A stretch of DNA of 6,559 nucleotides, taken from assembly GCA_026990815.1 (NCBI GenBank), contig JALXCS010000137.1:1-6559 (forward strand), read 5' to 3'. How positions within the stretch are numbered: the first letter of the stretch is position 1; each line of letters begins with the position of its first letter. Origin of the DNA: Methylomonas sp. (lineage in GTDB: Bacteria > Pseudomonadota > Gammaproteobacteria > Methylococcales > Methylomonadaceae). Under the pieces are notes generated by a model, which did not search any database, was not told the origin of the DNA, and worked only from the letters and a program-made list of their open reading frames with translations. Below are positions 4,600 to 6,559 of this stretch, one piece after another. Made by a program: the position numbers and the translations under genes.

Positions 4600-6216
4600 A
4601 TGACACAAAAAGCCCCGCCAAAAGTACCAGGTGCTTGGCCCTTGCTTGGCCACATGCTGAAATTCGGCAAAAATCCGTTTCGATTTATGATGGAACTTCG
4701 CAACAATCTTGGCGAAATTGGCGAATTCCGCATGTTCCATCAAAAGATGGTGTTGATGACCGGGCCGGAGGCTAATGAGGCTTTTTTCCGCGCTCCGGAT
4801 GAGCAACTGGACCAAAGTGCTGCCTATAAAATCATGACTCCGATTTTTGGCAAGGGCGTGGTTTTTGATGCGCCGCAGCATAAAAAAGATCAGCAATTAA
4901 AAATGCTGATGCCGGTATTGCGTGATAAACCGATGCGGACTTACGCACAGGTGATTGCCGGTGAAGTTGAGGAAATGACCAGGGACTGGGGTGAGCAAGG
5001 CGAAATTGATCTGTTGGCATTCATGAAGCAGCTGACTATTTATACTTCCAGCCATTGTTTACTAGGGCATGAATTTCGCTACGAACTCAATGAAGAATTT
5101 TCCAGGATTTATCATGACCTGGAAAAAGGCATCAATCCACTAGCATTTGTATTTCCCTATTTGCCATTGCCGGTTTTTCGCCGACGGGATAAAGCCAGAG
5201 TCCGGATTGAAGAACTGGTCACTGAAATTATTGCCAAACGCGCAAAAAAATCCAGCAAACCGGAAGATGCATTTCAAATGCTGATTGATGCACGGTACGA
5301 CGATGGCAGCAAATTGAGCGCACATGAAATTACCGGCATGTTGGTCGGCGCTATTTTTGCAGGGCATCATACCACAGCAGGGACGGCTGCCTGGGTACTG
5401 ATCGAATTATCCAAACGCCCCGACATTTTAAAATCAGTCATTGATGAACTGGATGATTTGTTTGGCGAAGCTGGCGAAGTGACGTTTCAGGAGTTGCGAA
5501 AAGCCGAAAAATTAGAAAATGTCATCAAGGAAACCCTGCGCTTGCACCCGCCACTGATTTTTTTGATCCGAAAAGTGATGAAAGATCTGCACTTTAAGGA
5601 TTATGTGATCAAGGCAGGAAAATATGTTTGCACTTCACCCAGAGTTTCGCACCGTATCCCGGAAATTTTTCCCAACCCAGAAGTGTTCGACCCGGATCGT
5701 TACAATCCAGATCGTCAGGAGGACAAAATTCCTTTTAGCTGGATTGCTTTTGGCGGTGGTCGCCACAAATGTAGCGGCAATGCTTTTGCAATGTTGCAAA
5801 TCAAGGCCATCTTCAGCTTTTTGTTAAGAAAATACACGTTTGAACTGGTGAGTCCTCCTGAAGCCTATCAAGATGATTTTGAACAAATGGTGGTGCAACC
5901 CAAAGAGCCCTGCCTGGTGCGTTATCGGAAGAGGGAAGCGGTCGTTGAAAATGCTACAGAGCAGAAGCTGGCGATGGAAAAAAAAACCGATCAGCGGCAG
6001 GAAGAAGTCATCCAATCTATTCAGGTAAAAGTGGATTACGATTTATGTCAGGGCCATGCAACCTGTATGACTGAAGCGCCAGAAATTTTTCAGGTGGATA
6101 AGAAGGGGATACTAACTGTGTTGCAGGAAAACCCACCGCAAGAATTGCTTGAAAAAGCAAAAATGGCAGAAAAATACTGTCCGACCAAAGCAATCAAAAT
6201 AATAACCAAAAAGTAG
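4600..6216 (+). CDS. cyp51: Sterol 14-alpha-demethylase (CYP51) fused to a C-terminal 3Fe-4S-type ferredoxin
   Basis: CYP51 removes the 14-alpha-methyl group of lanosterol-type sterols in three oxygen-dependent steps. The 538-residue protein has a P450 domain (about 1-445), a linker (about 446-473) and a ferredoxin domain (about 474-538). P450 landmarks are the CYP51 B-C loop signature beginning Y76, YKIMTPIFGKGVVFD; the I-helix AGHHTTAGTAAW from 254, close to the CYP51 AGHHTSSGTAAW pattern; E311-x-x-R314; and heme loop FGGGRHKC with ligand Cys391, followed by FAMLQIKAI. The ferredoxin has C483-x2-H486-x2-C489 and C527-P, the three-cysteine pattern of 3Fe-4S P450 partners. There is no N-terminal membrane anchor, so it should be soluble. 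The domain order equals that of the Methylococcus capsulatus fusion. It starts three bases after lysS with no clear Shine-Dalgarno, suggesting coupling. A separate ferredoxin reductase would still be needed; none is in the window. Confidence 0.94.
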   Translation: MTQKAPPKVPGAWPLLGHMLKFGKNPFRFMMELRNNLGEIGEFRMFHQKMVLMTGPEANEAFFRAPDEQLDQSAAYKIMTPIFGKGVVFDAPQHKKDQQLKMLMPVLRDKPMRTYAQVIAGEVEEMTRDWGEQGEIDLLAFMKQLTIYTSSHCLLGHEFRYELNEEFSRIYHDLEKGINPLAFVFPYLPLPVFRRRDKARVRIEELVTEIIAKRAKKSSKPEDAFQMLIDARYDDGSKLSAHEITGMLVGAIFAGHHTTAGTAAWVLIELSKRPDILKSVIDELDDLFGEAGEVTFQELRKAEKLENVIKETLRLHPPLIFLIRKVMKDLHFKDYVIKAGKYVCTSPRVSHRIPEIFPNPEVFDPDRYNPDRQEDKIPFSWIAFGGGRHKCSGNAFAMLQIKAIFSFLLRKYTFELVSPPEAYQDDFEQMVVQPKEPCLVRYRKREAVVENATEQKLAMEKKTDQRQEEVIQSIQVKVDYDLCQGHATCMTEAPEIFQVDKKGILTVLQENPPQELLEKAKMAEKYCPTKAIKIITKK

Positions 6217-6227
6217 AGATATCCCTC

Positions 6228-6559
6228 ATGGCGCAATATCCAAGAGCAGAACTGGAAGAAATGGTAGAACGCTGGCTGGCTGCCAATCGCAACGCCGAAA
6301 AAGAAGGAAACTGGCCAAAATATTTAGGCGCGATGTATACCGATAATGCTGAATACCGCTGGAACATGGGACCCAATGAAGAATTTGTCGCCCGCGGCAG
6401 AAAACAGATTGAAGAATGGGCGCTGGGCGCGCAAATGGAAGGTTTTGAAGAGTGGCGTTATCCCTATCACCGGATTTTAATCGATGAAAAGCAAGGCGAG
6501 GTGATTGGCTTTTGGAAGCAAATCGCGCCAGCCAAACGTGAAGATGGTTCCAATTATGA
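6228..6559 (+). CDS. NTF2/SnoaL-like domain protein, 3' truncated by the window edge
   Basis: The frame is open from the ATG at 6228 for 110 codons plus two bases and continues past the right edge. The N-terminal helix (AELEEMVERWLAANRNAEKE), the segment W-x-K-Y-L-x-x-M-Y-T-D-N-A-E-Y, a strand with RGRKQIEEW and a C-terminal strand pair around IGFWKQIAP give the helix-helix-strand order of the NTF2-like (SnoaL/ketosteroid-isomerase) fold, often a small hydrophobic ligand pocket. It starts 11 bases after the CYP51-ferredoxin stop, so it is probably in the same operon; upstream bases offer only a weak GAGA (6215-6218). A role in sterol binding or processing is suggested only by this linkage and fold. 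The family includes enzymes with many substrates and also non-enzymatic proteins, so no reaction is assigned. No signal peptide is seen. Confidence 0.75.
   Translation, partial: MAQYPRAELEEMVERWLAANRNAEKEGNWPKYLGAMYTDNAEYRWNMGPNEEFVARGRKQIEEWALGAQMEGFEEWRYPYHRILIDEKQGEVIGFWKQIAPAKREDGSNY

Noticed and set aside
4447..4896. 149-codon open frame on the minus strand across the lysS-CYP51 junction
   Set aside because: It overlaps two genes with complete conserved motifs, begins inside CYP51 and ends inside lysS, and its translation shows no recognisable domain.
4600..6216. CYP51 fusion as a recently acquired foreign gene
   Set aside because: By eye its base composition and codon choice resemble those of lysS, and there is no mobile element, tRNA or repeat boundary nearby. 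Older transfer cannot be judged from this window.

Overview
The window is a stretch of gammaproteobacterial chromosome. The best clue to the host is at 4600-6216: a CYP51-type sterol 14-alpha-demethylase fused to a C-terminal three-cysteine ferredoxin, an architecture first described in the methanotroph Methylococcus capsulatus. With the fairly A/T-rich base composition and the prfB-lysS gene order, this suggests a sterol-making methanotroph of the Methylococcales. The genus cannot be fixed from this sequence, and the assignment is an inference from protein architecture.

Layout, left to right. (1) Bases 3-1219, plus strand: the last 35 codons of a SufU-type Fe-S scaffold gene, then rsmJ (16S rRNA guanine-N2 methyltransferase), then a small Rieske [2Fe-2S] ferredoxin. 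They are tightly packed and probably co-transcribed at the tail of a SUF iron-sulfur cluster operon. (2) A strong hairpin at 1246-1280 separates this operon from a convergent minus-strand gene (1304-1687) for a small exported helical protein, possibly SmbP-like. (3) A 202-base intergenic region (1703-1904) holds divergent promoter candidates and an inverted repeat. (4) Bases 1905-4596, plus strand: prfB (release factor 2) and lysS (lysyl-tRNA synthetase), the same order as in E. coli. prfB needs a programmed +1 frameshift at 1977-1983, so a plain ORF call loses its first 25 codons. A REP-like C/G-rich palindrome lies between prfB and lysS. (5) Three bases after lysS comes the CYP51-ferredoxin fusion, followed 11 bases later by an NTF2/SnoaL-like gene that runs off the right edge.

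Functionally the window joins Fe-S cluster biogenesis, translation (rRNA modification, termination, tRNA charging) and sterol demethylation. The CYP51 fusion carries both heme and an Fe-S cluster, and its position directly behind lysS suggests co-transcription with housekeeping translation genes. I found no wholly undescribed system. The parts most worth following up are the CYP51-ferredoxin gene with its unusual linker, its NTF2-like neighbour, the Rieske/Suf association and the small exported protein. No tRNA, rRNA, CRISPR array, insertion sequence or origin was recognised.
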